Below, piece after piece: positions 62,353 through 64,000 of a DNA stretch of 64,000 bases (position 1 is the first letter of the stretch; the number at the start of each line of letters is the position of its first letter). The position numbers and the translations under genes are program-made. The notes under the pieces were generated by a model that was given only the letters and a program-made list of their open reading frames with translations, had not been told where the DNA came from and did not search any database. The stretch comes from Actinomycetales bacterium JB111 (GTDB lineage Bacteria; Actinomycetota; Actinomycetes; Actinomycetales; Actinomycetaceae): positions 1 through 64,000 of the forward strand of contig FUHX01000072.1 of assembly GCA_900163555.1 (NCBI GenBank). Direction: 5' to 3'.

Positions 62353-62604
62353 TCAGAGCGGGCCGAAGTGGGGCGGGACGTCGGCCAGGATCCGTTCGTC
62401 GTCCGGGTCGCGCCGGGGCCGGCCGTGAGGAGCAGGCCGAGCCGCGCCGGGGGCGCGTCCCGCCGACGTCGAGGGCCGTGCGGTCACGTCGTCCGACGGC
62501 TCGCGCTTGGCGAGGGCGTCCTCGGGTCGGCTCAGCTCTCCGGACTCGAGGCGGCGCCGGTCCGCGTCGGACAGCGCGATGACGCGCCGGCGCCGCTTCG
62601 TCAT
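62353..62604 (-). CDS. Small basic protein of unknown function
   Basis: The 83-residue product starts MTKRRRRVIALSDADRRRLE and ends FGPL; it is rich in Arg, Asp and Pro and probably disordered. Its ATG overlaps the stop of the large helicase-type gene (TGATG), so it is translated with it. I do not recognise a family. The tight link suggests a regulatory or structural partner of that protein. Confidence 0.6.
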   Translation of the reverse strand: MTKRRRRVIALSDADRRRLESGELSRPEDALAKREPSDDVTARPSTSAGRAPGAARPAPHGRPRRDPDDERILADVPPHFGPL

Positions 62605-64000
62605 CGCCCGTTCCTCCGGGCGGCCACCTCGTCGAGCACGACCCGGTGGATGCGGTCGGCCTCCGCCTGCGGGTCCAGGAACAGCGCGACCGTGAACGTC
62701 CGCTCCACGCGCCAGCCCGCCCTGGCCAGGACGGCGGCCCGGTCGAGCCGTCGCCGGAGACTCCGCTCGCCGGCGTCCTCCCCCGCATCCGTGAGCACCG
62801 CGACCAGCCGGGTGTCCGGAAGGTCCGGGTGCGCGAGGGCGATCGGGACGTCGACCGCGCCGTGGACGTCCTCCTCCACGATCAGGCCGAGGTTCCGCAG
62901 CCGGTCCACGAGGTCGGCGACGATGTCGTCCCTGGCAGACCCGTCCGCCTCGTGCGCGGCTTGGGAAGCCGGCGCCGCCGGACCGGCGTCGACGCCGCGC
63001 AGCCAGTGCGGTGGCTCCACGTCGCCCGTCGGCTCCTCCACGGCGGCCTCGTGCTCGGCGGTTGCCACCGGCTCGACATCGCCCGCGGACTCGCCCTCGA
63101 ACACGGCGAGCGCCTCGTCCGACGTCGCCGCAGGGAGCGGCTCGGCCGCGCCCTCGGACCCGTCGACGGGCTCGAACTCGTCCTCGGTCTCGCTCAGGCC
63201 GTCGCGCGCGACATCGCCCTCCGCCTCGGCGTCGCTCTGCGCCTCGGCCGGATCGCCGGCCCCGTACGTACCGGTCCCATCGGCGGCGGCGTCCTGCTCG
63301 GCAGACTCGCTCTCCCCGACCGGGGCCGGTTCGGTCTCGTCGGCCGGGTTCGGCTCGACCTCGCCGGCGGGAACGTCGTGCGCCGGAGCGCCGTCGTGGC
63401 CCGACTGGTCGTCGGCGGTTGCGACGCGCGCCGGTGCATCGTCCGCCCCCTCGTCCTCGCCCGGCCGGCCGTACGCTCCCTCGGCGAACGGGTCGGTGCC
63501 CGACGCGAGGTCGAGCAGGTCGGCCAACATGTGCGCACCCTCGTGGTGGATCCGTCCGCGGTCGATCGACCCTGGCGCGATCGTCGAGACGACCACGAGC
63601 CGGTGCCGGGGCAGCGCGAGGGCGGTCGCCATCCGGGTACGGCCGTCGTCGGAGGAGAGGTCGCCGAAGCGATGGGCGAACCGACCGTGGGCGTTGGCCC
63701 CGAAGCCCACCGAGAACACGAGCACGTCCCGTCGCAGGCCCGCGGCGTCGGAGAGGTCGGTGGCGATGAGCGGCTCGACGAGTCGCGCGTCGTGCGCGGC
63801 CTCGAGCGCCGGGTCGGTGGCTGCGGCCTTGGCGAGCGCGTCCCGCACCCGGCTCGCGTGCGTGACCGACGGGGTGACGACCGCGATCGAGCGGCCGGAG
63901 TCCCCGTGCACCTCGGCGCGGACGACCTCCACCACGCGGCGGACCTCGGAGTCGACGGACTCGACGATCTCGAGCCCGGGCGCCGGGGTCCCGAAGCCGT
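62601..64000 (-). CDS. Large helicase-type protein (C-terminal part, cut by window edge)
   Basis: The frame is open to the window edge. At the C-terminal side lie the end of a superfamily-1 helicase core (RSIAVVTPSVTHASRVRDAL, LRRDVLVFSVGFG, ALALPRHRLVVVSTI), an acidic linker of about 190 residues rich in Asp, Glu and Ala, and a last domain with IALAHPDLPD and RLDRAAVLARAGWRVERTF. This layout (helicase, then restriction-nuclease-like domain) recalls the DUF4011/MTES_1575 proteins of actinobacteria. The nuclease-like domain seems to lack the ID and E residues of the active site. The coding start lies outside the window. Confidence 0.72.
   Translation of the reverse strand, partial: GFGTPAPGLEIVESVDSEVRRVVEVVRAEVHGDSGRSIAVVTPSVTHASRVRDALAKAAATDPALEAAHDARLVEPLIATDLSDAAGLRRDVLVFSVGFGANAHGRFAHRFGDLSSDDGRTRMATALALPRHRLVVVSTIAPGSIDRGRIHHEGAHMLADLLDLASGTDPFAEGAYGRPGEDEGADDAPARVATADDQSGHDGAPAHDVPAGEVEPNPADETEPAPVGESESAEQDAAADGTGTYGAGDPAEAQSDAEAEGDVARDGLSETEDEFEPVDGSEGAAEPLPAATSDEALAVFEGESAGDVEPVATAEHEAAVEEPTGDVEPPHWLRGVDAGPAAPASQAAHEADGSARDDIVADLVDRLRNLGLIVEEDVHGAVDVPIALAHPDLPDTRLVAVLTDAGEDAGERSLRRRLDRAAVLARAGWRVERTFTVALFLDPQAEADRIHRVVLDEVAARRNGR

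Overview
The window is very GC-rich (G or C at nearly every third codon position) and looks like a chromosomal segment of a high-GC actinobacterium. Short gene gaps, ATGA start/stop overlaps, frequent GTG starts, several leaderless-looking starts, a Pmt-type protein mannosyltransferase, YkoFEDC thiamine-precursor transport and many NarL/DesK-type two-component systems fit Actinomycetota, plausibly order Micrococcales. The genus cannot be fixed from the sequence alone. I saw no phage, insertion sequence, CRISPR array or replication origin.

Layout. 0-7.3 kb: protein O-mannosyltransferase, 4-hydroxybenzoate hydroxylase, aldehyde dehydrogenase, Tag-like DNA glycosylase and a homocysteine methyltransferase. 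7.4-13 kb: a TPP riboswitch followed by ykoF-ykoE-ykoD-ykoC (an ECF-type importer) and an FMN-dependent monooxygenase. 13-31 kb: three separate NarL/DesK-type two-component systems, two of them beside ABC transporters, with a frame-shifted flavin oxidoreductase, trpF, a YqeY-like gene, a MalT-like LuxR regulator that has lost its Walker motifs, msrA and a DUF1304 gene between them. 30.9-38.1 kb: a polyol/glycerol-phosphate cluster (alkyl-DHAP-synthase-like flavoenzyme, FGGY kinase, glycerol-1-phosphate-dehydrogenase-like enzyme, IclR regulator, GlpD), with the same 21-bp dyad in both divergent promoter regions. 38.2-45.8 kb: ferredoxin reductase, a lipoprotein, CcdA plus a DsbA-like protein diverging from a CPVC membrane protein, a BlaI-type repressor and an M56 protease, with two tandem operators between the two arms, then an SDR and a membrane protein. 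45.9-51.6 kb: a GH114-like lipoprotein and a copper-efflux operon (copZ, small protein, copA, copB) under two CsoR-type dyads. 51.7-57.7 kb: two GNAT acetyltransferases, an autoregulated MarR protein with a Gly/Pro-rich arm, tRNA-Ala(CGC), a membrane protein, an acidic lipoprotein and 5-formyl-THF cyclo-ligase. 57.7-64 kb: penicillin acylase family protein, FmdB-like zinc ribbon, SAF-domain protein, MscL, a small basic protein and the C-terminal part of a large helicase-type protein cut by the window edge.

How the genes work together. The best-supported functional units are thiamine-precursor uptake under TPP control, copper efflux under CsoR-type operators, the IclR-linked polyol-phosphate cluster centred on dihydroxyacetone phosphate, and an extracytoplasmic thiol-disulfide module controlled by a BlaI/M56 pair. 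The last two are the most likely to hold undescribed biology: the kinase lacks two glycerol-contacting residues of GlpK, and the BlaI/M56 pair sits beside redox genes rather than a beta-lactamase.
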